DNA of 64,000 nucleotides from Lepeophtheirus salmonis. Taxonomy: Eukaryota > Arthropoda > Copepoda > Siphonostomatoida > Caligidae. Positions within the stretch are counted from its first letter, which is position 1, and each line of letters starts with the position of its first letter. Positions 38,345 through 50,300 of this stretch are shown here, one piece after another. The notes under the pieces were generated by a model. It did no database searches and was not told where the DNA came from. It was given only the letters and a program-made list of their open reading frames with translations. The DNA lies in the NCBI RefSeq assembly GCF_016086655.4, contig NC_052138.2, forward strand, positions 29,151,403 through 29,215,402. The letters run 5' to 3'. A program made the position numbers and the translations under genes.

Positions 38345-38552
38345 CTATATAGAGTTATAGGAAATTTTAATAATAATAATTTAATTTAATTACTATGAAT
38401 ACGATTAAAATACAATATTTTTATTAATATTTTATAAATTTTTCAAATCGTTACTGACATCACAAAAGCAATCCTTCTATTTAGCTTGACCCGCAGTCGG
38501 TACGGTACAACAATTAGAAAAGAAGGGCTGGCCCAATGTATGTTATTGACAT

Positions 38553-39600
38553 ATGTTGTCAAGAGTCCCCGACACAATGATGTGTGTCCCCAAGACATGG
38601 ATGGTGAGGTGTGGCAGTGACGAGGAGTTGGAGGAATTGGTGAAGAGAGGCTCTGCGATCCACCATCGTGGAATAGACACCACACTCCATTTTGCAAATC
38701 AATCACAGGACGAAGTACTGAAAAAATTAGTTGAGAGGACAATAAGAGAATACAAAAATGTAACTATATCGACCCAACAACAAAAATGTGTGGCAGAGGC
38801 TCATTGTCAGTGAAATTAGATTGACTATTGACGTCACCCGAGTTGATAAGGACATTTTTCTTACTGTTGTAGAGGATGGTCCTAGTAGGTTTGCAGTATG
38901 GAGAGCTCTTAACAGTGAGACGGAAGATGAGGTGTGTCAGCAGATAGAGAAATATTCAGTCAAATGGGACAACCAAGAGAAATCCTTTGTTATAATGGCG
39001 GGACATTTAGATCAAAAAAGCTTATATCAACCCTCGAAGGATGGAACACAAATCTTAAGTTCAGATACGCCTATAGATCGCCAGGAAAGTGAATAGTCGA
39101 AAGAAACCACAGAATAATTAAAGTCTCCTCTGCTCGAGGAAAAAAATCAATTAATCGATGTGTTGACTGGTATAAGATATGTCCTAGAAGTGAAAATGGG
39201 GGTGATTCTGTCGGAAAGGATATTTAAGAATGTGTAGAGAAACCCTTTCATTAAATTAACTGATGAAAGAGAGGACGAAGTGTCAGATGGTTCTTATTTT
39301 CGCTATGGTGATAAAGTGTGGGTAAAACCACCTGAAGCGAGATAGAAGATGAGCACTGTCGAAGCAGTTATTGCGAAGTTTAGCGTCAACATTGAACGAG
39401 TTCCTCGTCATGTAAAAGACATACGAAGAAGGGAGAATGAACGAATGGATCAAAGCAAAGAAGTAAGCCAGAATCAACCGACTATAAGAGAAAGAAGTCT
39501 GGAAGACTTGACGGGTTTGTTTGTGATGAGGACATCACAGAGGAGTGTGATTAGAATATACTCTTTGTTTATTGTTATTTTAGATCAGTGTAAATAAAGA
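38553..39600 (+). pseudogene. Ty3/gypsy-type integrase remnant
   Basis: Successive + frames read as the integrase region of an LTR retroelement. HHRGIDTTLHFA (zinc-binding H in the HHCC domain) is followed by a QQQKCVAEAHC zinc-finger residue. The core begins IDVTRVDKDIFLTVVEDGPS and continues RFAVWRALNSETEDEVCQQI, containing two of the D,D-E positions. After a frame change near 38950 come ERNHRIIK (frame near 39098) and WYKICPRS. The C-terminal module contains GDKVWVKPPEAR and IERVPRHVKDIRRRENER, as in gypsy-type elements. At least three frameshifts and stops kill it. No LTRs, protease or RT of the same element were found adjoining. Confidence 0.75.
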
Positions 39601-40057
39601 ACGTGAGGAAGTAACACGTGTCTACTATTTCAATTCATGGTTAAAGCAAGGAAGGGAAGACCAAAAGGTTCATAACCACTGCGTTAAACAAATGCATAAT
39701 TAAAAGTTGTTTTTATTGTGACTTGTATCTATATTCCTTAGATAAGTAAATTAACATTTATAGGATCGCATCACAATTACACACCAAGCTCACATGTGTA
39801 ATAGACATCCAAGAATCTGTAACAAGATATTTCAACAATATATATAAATAAAATAAGGGTGTTGAAGTACGTATAAATACCCTTCACCCCATTTTAATGA
39901 ATAGTTGAATTTTCTTATGTGTAAAATAAACATGTCTTCTTTTGACAGGCATCCAATCACTTAACATACATATGTATGTACATTGTGCGTACTTATTAAA
40001 TATCTGATGACATAAGAAAACGACTATTTTGAATAAATGTATAGGTACTTGAGACTA

Positions 40058-40297
40058 GTGTTGTGTTAGTCCTGATTTATTCGGTTCAGTCCACGTCTTA
40101 GGACTGGTCCTATCAGTCTTTGGGACCGGTCCTTTGGACTGTTAGTACTAGAAATGATTAGAAAAAGAAGAAATGAAGCTGAGTGACGTCATCAAGGATC
40201 ATTAAGGACTGAACTTTATAAGTTTTTAGGACTAATATGCAGGACTGAATTGGACGGGACTTCTGTCTTCAGTCCTAAATAAGAACTGACACAACAC
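40058..40297. mobile_element. Intact 240-bp MITE, family 1 (carries TGACGTCA)
   Basis: The ends GTGTTGTGTTAGTCCTGATT and (reverse complement of the right end) GTGTTGTGTCAGTTCTTATT form imperfect TIRs of about 30 bp. The 12-mer TACTTGAGACTA immediately precedes and follows the element (40046-40057, 40298-40309), which looks like a target-site duplication or an extension of the terminus. The interior is packed with GGACTGA/TCAGTCC words in both orientations and has GAGTGACGTCATC, a consensus CRE palindrome, at about 40181. Relatives lie at 3410, 51.47 and 54.71 kb. Noncoding. Confidence 0.85.
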
Positions 40298-40505
40298 TAC
40301 TTGAGACTAATATCCATACCGAAGAAGCAATATCGATATTGGAAGTGAAGTTATGGGGTGAAGATATATATATGATGAATAAACTACCTTTGTAGTAGTT
40401 TAATTTCTTTAATTAATTTCGCTGCAATTGGAATTTAATCCTTAAAAATTAAGATAACATTTTTTAATTTCAAATTTGTAATAAACGCAATGAGTAGGGT
40501 ATGCA

Positions 40506-41455
40506 ATGGCAAACTTGATCTCGAATTCTGACTCTTTTCCTAGCCCAGCACCTTCTCCAGCAAAGAAGATGATGAGCCCAAAGAAGAGGTAATTAAAATA
40601 TTTTAATATAATATAGAATAACTTATGATCTCAAATATATTAACTTGATTTATTACTTCTTTAGGAATATTTTTGTATTTGAAACTTTAGACAAATCAAT
40701 TCAATCACTTTCAAATTTGGGAAAGGAATTGGGAAAACCAATGTTTTTTTCTCTAAAGAACCCTAAAGAAGTGAATCTTCCTTCGTATTCTCAGGCTAAA
40801 TAGGCTTTAGATAAGAAAGTTTTGGAATTGCTGCTCTCTGGAGCTATTGAGACGGTTACAAAAAATGATTTTTCTCCTTCCTTCATTTTGGAAATTTTTG
40901 CAGTTCCTAAGAAAAATCCTTCTCATAGAGATTAATAGTTAATTAACAGGCTTATGAAATTTGTTGATTCATTAACATTTTTCTCTAGGCCAACATTATT
41001 TTTTATGCTGTTTAGATCTGTCTGATACATATTCTTTTAAAAAATTTACTGACCATCGTCTTTTTTTCAAAGTTCGATGGAAGGATAATATTGATCAATT
41101 TAATGTTTCGGGTGACATAAGCACTGATTATTTTTATTTAGCTTTTAAAACCTTTGGTTCCATATCTAAGGACACAACTTATTATACGTTTAGCATCTAC
41201 TTAGATGACTTAATTTTGCTGGCCAATATCATCAAATATTGATATTATACACAATCCTTGGTTTCAAAGTCAATTTGAATAAGAGTTCTTGAATTCCAAA
41301 AAAAAAAAAACTTATTCATCTGGGTTTTTCATGGGACTCTTCGTTCCTTGACTATTACCATCATTCACGAGGAGAAAGCACAGAAGATCTAAGTTCTTAT
41401 CGTTCCATTCCGCTTAAGGCGAGGGTTGTTGGTACGCGACCTTCAACAAATAACT
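40506..41455 (+). pseudogene. Reverse-transcriptase remnant with an apparent intron
   Basis: A start codon leads MANLISNSDSFPSPAPSPAK and ends in PKKR at a GTAATT donor (40590). A TTCTTTAG acceptor (near 40664) continues in frame as NIFVFETLDKSIQSLSNLGK and KNPKEVNLPSYSQAK. After a TAG stop comes the RT lead-in KVLELLLSGAIETVTKNDFS, then PSFILEIFAVPKKNP, typical of polyproteins just before the RT fingers. Further on a shifted frame has the YLDD catalytic motif (41198-41209) and HLGFSWDS, the usual block after it. Multiple stops and deletions make it inactive. The class (DIRS-like or LTR) is not settled. Confidence 0.65.
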
Positions 41456-41481
41456 AGAAACTAGGCACTTTCTCGAGCAAA

Positions 41482-41641
41482 AAGGATGATGTGTCTATAG
41501 AAAAGGTAATGAAAATGTTATGCTCTATAATTTCATAAGCTTGTGATCTCAAATACACTTCCTTGGTTTATTCTTTCTTTAGAAATATTTTTGTTCTTGA
41601 AACTTTAGATACAGTAATTCAGACCCTTTCAGATTTGGTTT
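41482..41641 (+). repeat. Second copy of the RT element's exon-intron-exon start
   Basis: Aligns with 40566-40721. It has AAAGGATGATGTG for AAGAAGATGATGAG, the same GTAAT-type donor, the shared intron words TGTGATCTCAAATA and TTTATT-CTTTCTTTAG, then AAATATTTTTGTTCTTGAAA and ACTTTAGATA. It diverges after TTTCAGATTTGG. This suggests two tandem or nested copies of the same element. Confidence 0.7.
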
Positions 41642-41649
41642 TTCTATGT

Positions 41650-42579
41650 TACCTTCGAATACATTTTTTTCCCCCAACTACCCACAGCGGGTAGAATATC
41701 AAACATGTGATAGTCGAAAAAAAAGAAATGTCTTTTCTAAAAACACTGGCCTCCAAAAATATAAGAGGATTTGAAGAAATGTTATTTTATTTTCAGGAAA
41801 AAAAAAAAGTCAGCCAAAAAATTTCTACTTAATTTTTCAAATTTTTTTAACTTACCCCAGCCAAAGAAAAATCTTAGTGCGGCACTGGTTGTACCTTAGA
41901 AACGGATATGCAATACATCTGAAATTATCTGAGTATTTTTCTAAAATCATTATTCCAAAACGAAAAATAAGCACATTATTAATGGCATCAGTTTTAAATT
42001 GATTGGGTGCCTAATTAATTTTCTTTTCTAAAAATATTATTTTCAAGAATAACAAATGTATTGTATTAAATAAAATACAAATTTTTATACTCTCCACTAA
42101 ATTTGTAGTTATAATATACTTTTTGACTATTCATTTTGAAATTTATGTTTGATTTATTAAAACTTTTTTAGTTAGCTCCTCAACTAAATTGAACGGAGTT
42201 ATGTTTTTGCCTCAGTTTGTTAGTGACCAGAATTATGGTAAAAGTTACAAATCGATTTTGATCAAACTTCGTATGATGACTATATATTGTGACAGAGGTT
42301 AAGGTAACACAAAAACATAAATCACAAATGCAATATCGACTATAACTTTGGAAAATGTTGAGGTACAGAGATCAAATTGTGGATCAAATGTAGGTTTAAT
42401 AAGGATGCATCATATAAAAAAATCCAATTTAGGAAAAATAAACTAGGACAGCGGTTTTTGCTCAACCGAGTGACCATTCCAGTTTCTTTTTATTTCGATG
42501 GTTAGAAAATAATCCATGAATATTAAAACTTACGATAATTAACATCTCTAATAGGTAGATAGTAGTGCTGAAAGGTTTT
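41650..42579. other. Gene-free spacer
   Basis: AT-rich. Contains AACTTACCCCAGCC..GTGCGGCACTGG near 41850-41890, which resembles a repeat edge without a partner here. Nothing coding. Confidence 0.4.
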
Positions 42580-43126
42580 TACCCGCAGGGTGGGGGGGAA
42601 GCTTAGTTTTTCGAATTTTTTTGGAAAACAATTTGAAAAATTAAATTTTTACGTAAAAAAATTCAAATAATAAATTTTTGGAAAAAAATTCAAAAATGCA
42701 TAACTGTTCTCAAAAAATTATATTTTATAAAAAAATTCAAAAATCCATAACTGTTCTCAAAAAATTATATTTTATAAAAAAATTCAAAATACAATGCAGT
42801 AGACAAAAATTTCAAAAATTATATTTCAAATAATTTAATTTTTGGGGAAAAAAAATTCAAAAATCCACAGCTATTAACAAAAAATTTCAAATATTAAATT
42901 TTGGGGATATTTTCAAATATTAAATTTTGAGGATATTTTCAAATATTAAATTTTGAGCAAAAAATTTCAAAAACCCATAGCTTTTCTTCAAAAAATTTAA
43001 TTAAACTTAAAGAGTAAATTTTATGAAAAAAAATTCAAATATGTAATTTTCTAGTAAAAAGAAAAAAATCCTTATTTGGGGGGGGGGGCTACAGCCCTTC
43101 CAGCCCACCATCTGCAGACGCCCATG
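42580..43126 (+). repeat. AT-rich TIR element
   Basis: The left end is degraded (CCCGCAGGG near 42592). The right end is well preserved: a G run, GCTACAGCCCTTCCAGCCCA, then CTGCAGACGCCCATG. Internally the unit TTCAAAAATCCATAACTGTT/CTCAAAAAATTATATTTTAT is tandemly duplicated almost exactly (42687-42730 and 42735-42783), and TATTTTCAAATATTAAATTT is repeated twice near 42908-42950. Confidence 0.75.
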
Positions 43127-43284
43127 AGTCACCATCATTCGATAAAGATGTCTGATAAATAAAAGTTATTGGAGAATTGGCGCTTGAGATATTTTTCATG
43201 CGCCAATGGATTACTATAGTGTACATATCTGAAGATTCTAATGTTAACAAGGGTATTATTTATTAAGTCAATTGTACCCAAACT

Positions 43285-43500
43285 GTTACTCACAAACATA
43301 AAAAATTATACCTTATTTTGTTGACAGCTGTCAATTTTTCTGCTTATTTTCCCCTTATGAGTAATCTGAACGTTGACCTTGAATTAGCTCTTGTTAAGTT
43401 GTGAACTATTACGAACGATTATTTAATAATAATTCCAGAGTTGGTCAGAATTGGCTTACTGCACCAATTTTGAGGAAAAGTTGCAAGGTAGATTTAGTTC
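43285..43500 (+). repeat. Dispersed repeat, copy B
   Basis: Partner of 2905-3160. Centred on a perfect 14-bp palindrome TTGACAGCTGTCAA (about 43321-43334) that contains an E-box CAGCTG. Confidence 0.6.
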
Positions 43501-43799
43501 TCTCTAATTAGATGATTATTTAATATGCTGATTTTCAGCAAAGGACCACAATTTTTTTTTTTTTTCGATAGTAGTATTTATCGACCTATTAATTATGAAT
43601 CATCCATAGTTACTCCATTCAGGCCCCCAATATCAAAACCGTTATTACGGTACTGTATAGGTATATAGCGGGTAGTCCATTGAAATCTAAACACTTACTA
43701 ATTCAATAATTAATTGAGGTTGAGCGATTGAAATTATTTCATATTTCGATATATTAAAGCATAAGCAATTAGTTACGGAATATAACAAACCAAAGGTAT

Positions 43800-44340
43800 C
43801 TAGCTTACGTATAAGTCGAGAAAAGGACACTTGAACGTGATTGACAAATTTGCATTCGCGCCCTCCAAGTAGTTGGACGTCTCCTGGACCACCTTCTACG
43901 GCGTCAACAAGTCCGAAACGTTGGAGAGAATGAAGAGTTCTCTCAAAAATGCAGAATTTTGATTCGGAGGAGTTAAGATAATAGCCCAGGCCAATCCCCT
44001 CAAGTTCATAAGGGCCCAAGCAAGAGATCTCGGGATTTCCCACCACTGTTCAGAGACCAATCAAAAAAGTGGGTGGAAAGAGCCTTGTCAGTGTGAAGAA
44101 GACACTTTTAACATCAGCAAATAAATAAACCCATCTCCTCCAAGACTATTTTGCCCCCCCTCCCCTACAACCCTGATGCCAACCCTCTCGACTACACCTT
44201 TTTGGTGCATGTCGAGGTGAAGGCCTTCAAAGCCACTGTCAGCCAGTATTTGTACGCTATGACAGAAGGCTACATCTTTAGCGGACGCCAGGCTGACAGT
44301 GGCTTTGAAGGTCTTACCCTCGACATGCTACAAAAATAGT
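43800..44340 (+). pseudogene. Mariner transposase with the catalytic centre deleted
   Basis: The + strand reads, in broken frames, the N-terminal DNA-binding region of a mariner transposase. It includes a helix-turn-helix-like stretch near 43995-44060 with QARDLGISHHCSE, then a KK-TLL-type linker near 44095. It then jumps straight to LPYNPDANPLDYTFLVHVEV (about 44160-44220), the signature around the third catalytic Asp. About 100 residues holding the first two Asp positions are missing, so this is an internal-deletion derivative. The 3' end contains a 38-bp inverted repeat. Confidence 0.75.
44207..44328. repeat. 38-bp near-perfect inverted repeat in the mariner remnant
   Basis: Left arm 44207-44244 (GCATGTCGAGG...AAGCCACTGTCAGCC) and right arm 44291-44328 are reverse complements at 35 of 38 positions, separated by 46 bp. 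The arms are GC-rich for this window, so the stem would be stable. The right arm replaces the expected C-terminal transposase sequence with an antisense copy of the HVEVKAFKATVS coding segment. Confidence 0.9.
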
Positions 44341-44344
44341 TAAG

Positions 44345-45499
44345 AGAGCTCAGACACATCTATTTATATAATAATTTTGTTTAAATTCTATTGTTAATTA
44401 ATAATTATATCATGTTGAATTTTAAAATTCAGTGTTCTGATTTTAATAGACTACTCGGTATTACAGGGGCGTAAGCATAATTTTGTAGGGGGCTTAAATG
44501 TTTTGGGAGACACTTTTTTTTTAAATTTTAGTTTACATTTTGGGTCACATCTGAATATTTTAAATAACGAACGCCCTTTTTTAGTGATGCAAAGGTCGAC
44601 TTTTTACACGCATATTTTCAACCTGCAGTTCTAACGAAAACCAGCTATTCATCACTAAGTAGTTAAGTCCTTTTTAACACTTAAAAATGGCATGCTTCAT
44701 ACTAAATAAAAGTGTCCTCGATCTATGACTCCCAAGATTCACAGAATAGGCAAGAGCCTCAAGTAAATCCATCGTTTCTCACGCTTCTACCCCACACATT
44801 TTTTCAAATTTCTGTAACAATTTATATTAGAAACTCTGGGGGTATAAAAGGTTCTATTAAAAAACGTTACGTCATACTTCAAAATAAGAATTTAGAAGAT
44901 AATTTCATTAGGAGTGAATGTTTTATGTGTTTTTGTCTAATTTTCTATAGTAGTCAAATCTAATAAAATGTTGGGAGTCGGGTTACACAATTCAAAAGAT
45001 AAGCCCACGGGCTCAAACAAAGTCATCCTGCTCATGAATTGTATACATATAATATGAAACTGGAAGCCCTGCCTTATATACATATATACGTATTGAAATG
45101 AATATATAAAAACGAACACATACGAACAAATTTGACAACTTTATATTATTACTGATTGCGTTATAATATATGAATAAATTAAATTGAATGAAGTTGAACT
45201 CAGTAATCGACTTCTTAACATGCACGTATAAACGAATAGATAACAAAGATAGAACTATTTTGAAAAGGAATAGTATTTTGAATGTTATTTATTCAATAAA
45301 AATATATTATAAGATAATATTTTGATCAGTTTGACTAGTTTGAGGCATTGTAAAGTTGTGTATATAAAAATAGATGCTTTCAAAAAATAGAACTATGTAC
45401 TACTAACAAAATTATTCAAAGAAATTCAGCTAAAAAAAATATATATATTTAACTCTAAATATATGCATTTGTCGAATAAGGAGTATTTCTAGTATGTAG
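44345..45499. other. Spacer and 3' flank of ARHGAP20
   Basis: No other gene was found. AGGGGCGTAAGCATAATTTT near 44465 looks like a repeat edge. The last part should hold the 3' UTR of the minus-strand ARHGAP20 gene. Confidence 0.5.
45287..45292 (-). promoter_or_regulatory. Candidate poly(A) signal of ARHGAP20
   Basis: TTTATT on the + strand is AATAAA on the gene strand, about 210 nt past the stop codon. The position is plausible but untested; other AT-rich hexamers lie nearby. Confidence 0.4.
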
Positions 45500-47352
45500 T
45501 TAGACATAGGACTCTTGATCAGAGTCCTGTTCAGCTTTTGGAGAGTACATATTCACATCACAAATTATATTATTATTATTTCGTCTTTGATCGATGATTG
45601 GTGGACCATTGCCACTTGATGTAGAACGAATACTGTAATTACCATAACTCCCATGGGAGTGATGGACCGGTGAATATTGAGGAACTGGGATTGAATTTTG
45701 TTTCTGTTGCCCTTGATTAAAAAAGGACCTTAATTGTGAGACACTCCAGTTGATTTCTCCCTGGATCAAGGGATCATTCGTAGGTTCAATCCTTCTACGA
45801 TCTGGAGTGTTGTTAGTTGAATTTGAAAATCGATGAGGTGAAAGAGATCTTTGATCAACATAATGGCTTACAGGAATAGGGTGATAATAGTCTGATTGGA
45901 AACGGTGATGAGGAGTATAGTCAATTAAATTCCGAGCATCTTCTTCAGATTCTTCTAAAGAATCAGAATCAGAAGAATATAAAGAAAAGAAATCTTTTTC
46001 TTCTGTTTGAGTTTCAACATTACGAGTACTCTTGGTTCGAGTTGGTGTGGCCACAATCCTTGTGACACTTCGTTTTTTAGGTGTTGTTGGTGAATTAGAG
46101 CTTCCCGAACCTCGATTGTTATTTTCAGAAATTGTGGAAACATGAACTGCTCCGGAAGAGTATTGAGGATAAACAAATCCTCCCTCTTCGCTTTTTCGTA
46201 ACTCTTCACTGTTCACGTAGGTATCGTCCAGTTTGATACCAGGTCGCTGCCGCTGTTTGGGAGGTAACGGAGGACGTTCCGTTTTAGGAGGAAGTGGCGG
46301 AGGCTGATGTACGGATTCAAGATTTATATCTTGATCTACCTCCTCCTCTTCTTCATCATCATCGTCGTCGTCAACAGCACTTGCAATTGCTCGAGATGCA
46401 AAATCACCTTCCAAACAAGAATTGGAACGATGAAAACCTTTGAGGAATCTTTGCCTGGAAATAGTTTCCTCATAACCTGGAGGAGTATTACAATTACCGA
46501 TTTCGATAGTCATGGGAGTACCATCTACAAAATTTTCATTTTCATGTTTCCCGTACGAGTTAGACCTAGATACTCTCGGTGTTGAGTCTTCGTCGGTCAG
46601 AGTAGAACAAGCAGAACTATTGCCAGAGTTCAAACGAGTCGTGGAACAGGACCTATACCATAGTGAACTGTTTTTCCCTTCTCGATTATGATTGACAGAA
46701 TTGGAACGAGTAACATTACTATTAATACTGAGCCCCGTTCCGTTGGTGTTGCTGACTCCAATGGCAGAGGGAGGAGGAGGTGCCTTCCCTTTCCGATGGA
46801 ATACTGGACGTCTTTTCCTGGATTGTTCAGGGGATTTACAAAACGATACACTTTCTTCTGATGCTGTTCTTCTAAGAGGAATTTTTAAAGGAGCTGAACC
46901 AATATAATTGACGTTCCCGACTCTGGATACCAGTGTTTTCCTATGATTATTTTCAATCTTAATTGGTGTATCTGAATGAATATGCTTATTTTGTTGTAGA
47001 TGGATTTGTCCTTTTTTATTGTTAGTAGGATGATGAAATTCCGAGACAGACATAGGCACTGGTATATGAATTTTTGATTTGTTTGCATAAATCAACTTCT
47101 TATTTGAAATGGTGCAGAAATCATCAGAACTGAATGAATTATTTTCTCCGCCCTCAAACAAAAATAGTTGTGAGTCTGAGGTAGTAAGACCAGAGTCATG
47201 ACTTAGATTGTTTAAAGAGTAACCTTCTCCTGATGCTGTAGCCCCTGAAGTTGAGGTGGTTGATACAACCATCCTTTCATCCTCGTCATTATGAATGATT
47301 TCATTGTCTAAGAGGCTTTCAAGAGACGAATTATCCAATGTCATTTTATTGC
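45500..47352 (-). CDS. ARHGAP20: ARHGAP20 last coding exon (disordered tail)
   Basis: One 1853-nt exon encodes residues 608-1223 and the TAA stop. It holds Ser/Asn-rich stretches, RRTASEESVSF-like basophilic phosphosite contexts, an acidic DDDDDDEEEEE run (about residue 950), tandem PPLPPK motifs and the C-terminal ESYV. The acceptor is TATTACAG; the first complete codons follow a split Gly. Confidence 0.93.
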
Positions 47353-50300
47353 CTGTAATATATATAGAAGGTGTGTATTTAATTTCTATGATTTCCTTCA
47401 ACAAATTAATTAATTATTATTACCTTCATTTAATTGGCCATTTGTATTTTCAGTCTGAATGGATAGAGGATGTTCACCGTTAATTGTGCAAGTGAAAAGT
47501 GAGGGAATCTCTTTACCGAACAAAGATTCATATTGCTCAATTAGTGTTTTTGTTAAACAGGAAACGTCTTTGGAATAATTTTGTTCCATCATAACTTTTG
47601 AATCGTTACACCATAGAACACTAGGCCCAACACATATTCCCAAATTAGAGGCGTTCATCATATTGGTCTGTTAAAGACAAATAAATAGGAATTCTTGGAA
47701 ATTAAATTATTATCAATACTAAGCTTTACCTTTGATTTGTCAGCAACTTCTTTTAAAAGGTAAATTAAATGTCTTAAAGTGATTTCATTGATGCGTGGTA
47801 GATTCGAAATTAAACTGCAAAATATATATATATATACAATGAGACATACAGGATCGAACAATATTTCAATCTTACTTTTTCATGGGTCTGAGATCTTTTT
47901 CATTTTCATATTCTGTACCTATTCGAATCCACTCATCGTATTTAGGACACTGTAATAAACAATCTGGAAGGGACCGAAGAAAGTCCTTTAAGAGTGCAGC
48001 AACCACAAAAACCGAGCATTCCTCGAAATCGACCTTTTCATTTTGATCAATTTTCTCTCGCAACTCTCTCATAGCCCTTGCATTAGGAGATCTTCTAAAA
48101 ATACCAACTGTTTCAGGGCCATCATGCAATATTCTTTTTAATATCACCTAATATTGATTGAAAAAACGTCAATTAACAACAACACACTGATGATATTTAT
48201 TTTTCCTTACAATTATTGCATATGGTAACATTTCATTGACACAAACGTCCTCAAGATTCCTTCCAAACACTTTTCCCTCAAACTTTTTGTTCCCTTCTCC
48301 CGAGGAGTCCATGATTTCATTATTTTTGGAAGCTCTTCTAAAGACACGTTGAAGTTTCATTGAGGATTTTACTTTCTTTAATTTATTTTTTGAAGCTATT
48401 CCATCTTCAGCATTTGAGCTATAGGTTTGTCCACTTTTTCTGCAAACCATAATGTCATTAAAAAATGATGGAAATTTATTAATTAATTATTATGAGTAGT
48501 AGTTATCAAGCGTGTATATAGTTTATGATCTATGAAGAATCAACATTATCAGAGCTATGAATTACATATAAGCATGATTTTTTTTTTTTTTAGGATACAG
48601 GGAAAGGTGTTACATATAGTTATTTGATTTTTTTGAAGCATAAACTTGATTGCTAAGGGTATGGATAGCATGTTTGTAAACAGAGAAAGAGTGTTCTTCA
48701 TACATTTTTATTTTCTTAAGAAGTCAAAAATGAAGAAATTTGTTTTACATTATAGTTGGATAGCAGAAGGAACATCTCTCTTTTCTGTAAAAATGGGTAC
48801 CACCTACAGATGATAAATCTATCTAAAAAGAGAGAAATAAGTTCCTTGTACCTGTGAGTGTGTGCGTCTACATTTCTAAAACGGATTAGGTCAGCACATA
48901 CAACATGCTTACAAATGTATTATATATCCACCACGTAAAAAACGATGGATAACTTCAATAACAAAAAGTAGATACACACTGAATTAAATTAATAAGTTAT
49001 AACGAAGGAAATACCTAAGAATAAAGGAACATCGACATCCGGCTCGATATTCATCAAAAGTTTTTTGATTCCTACTATTGATAAAAGCTTGTCGAGTCCA
49101 GTATAATTTAATGACTAATGGAATTTCGTGTCCTATGAGAGGATAGGGAGCTTCGTCCGATTTTGTTCGAACCCACAATTGATAATCACAGTTTATATCA
49201 ACTAAAGGACGATTTGCGAGAAGCTCTAGGGATTTTAAGGCACCTTGAATGCAGGTTCTGGCATCATCTCTAACGGTTACTGACAGACTTTTTACCTAGT
49301 TAATTAAAATATATATATGCATGAATATCCATGGACATGTTTCCCTCACAACTTACATGCTCAAAATTAGTCGTTTGATCAAAATAAGTAACTTGAATAT
49401 TTGTGGATGAGGGTGCGAGGATTCTTTCTTTTTCTATAAGTTCGGATAACTTGTTCCACCATAAGTTTTTTAGATTAGGAGAACTATGAGAAAATAAATA
49501 GAAAATAATAGAGAATATATATGAAGGATATGTTATGTATGATCAGATGCACTTAGTGGATTTCAATACGCCAAAGATTTGGATTTCACAATGTTCAAAC
49601 ATGAAAAAGAATGAAGGAAAAAAAAAAGTTTCTCTCAAGTCTACATTTCAAGTTTTTTTTTTCCGTTTTTTTGTATGTGAATATGTTTTTAAACTATATA
49701 ATATTAAAAAAAAACATATATAGATATAGAAAATAAATATATTTTCCATCATATGAGTGTGATTCTACAATGTATTTGCAGATACATTAATATAAAAAAC
49801 AGCTAAGACATCATCAAGAGGTATCATTTGAAATAATCTCTGTTACAACATATGAGAACGAATTCACAACTCATGACGATGCACATATGATATCATGTAC
49901 AAAGAAAAACACAATGTTTTAAGGAAAAGGTGAATTAGGTGGGTGGATCACTAATATTCACCACTACCAATAATATTTTTAGGAGATGATGAAGAGAGGA
50001 TTTTACCTGAATGTAATAATAGCATTGGTTATTGGCCATCCTATGACAAAAGAGTTGAGCATATCTGTTGTGAGCTCTGATACATCAGAGAGACAGTTTG
50101 CGAGCCAAACATCTGACAAAGGGATCTGAAACAGAAATAGATATATGTATATAAAAGAATTTTATTATTGTATGTTCCAGTGGTTCTTAACCAGGGCTGC
50201 TTGGAGCCCTTGTGCTCCCCAGTACATCGTTAAATGCACCGCGAGAGATTACATTAAAACTATATAAAACAATTGATCAGGCATATTTCATGAACTATAA

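Noticed and set aside
38443..41455. Integrase and RT remnants as a single LTR element
   Set aside because: Ty3/gypsy order is RT before integrase; here integrase comes first, with a MITE between. No LTR pair was found, so they are treated as separate remnants.
42680..42960. Regularly spaced short repeats resembling an array
   Set aside because: Degenerate AT-rich tandem units inside a TIR element in a eukaryotic genome, without unique spacers; not CRISPR.
43687..44046. 119-codon minus-strand open frame
   Set aside because: It is the antisense shadow of the mariner N-terminal remnant; the + strand reading carries the transposase motifs.
46307..46907. Open frames on the + strand inside ARHGAP20's last exon
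   Set aside because: Shadows of the 617-codon minus-strand exon, produced by its repetitive acidic and proline codons.
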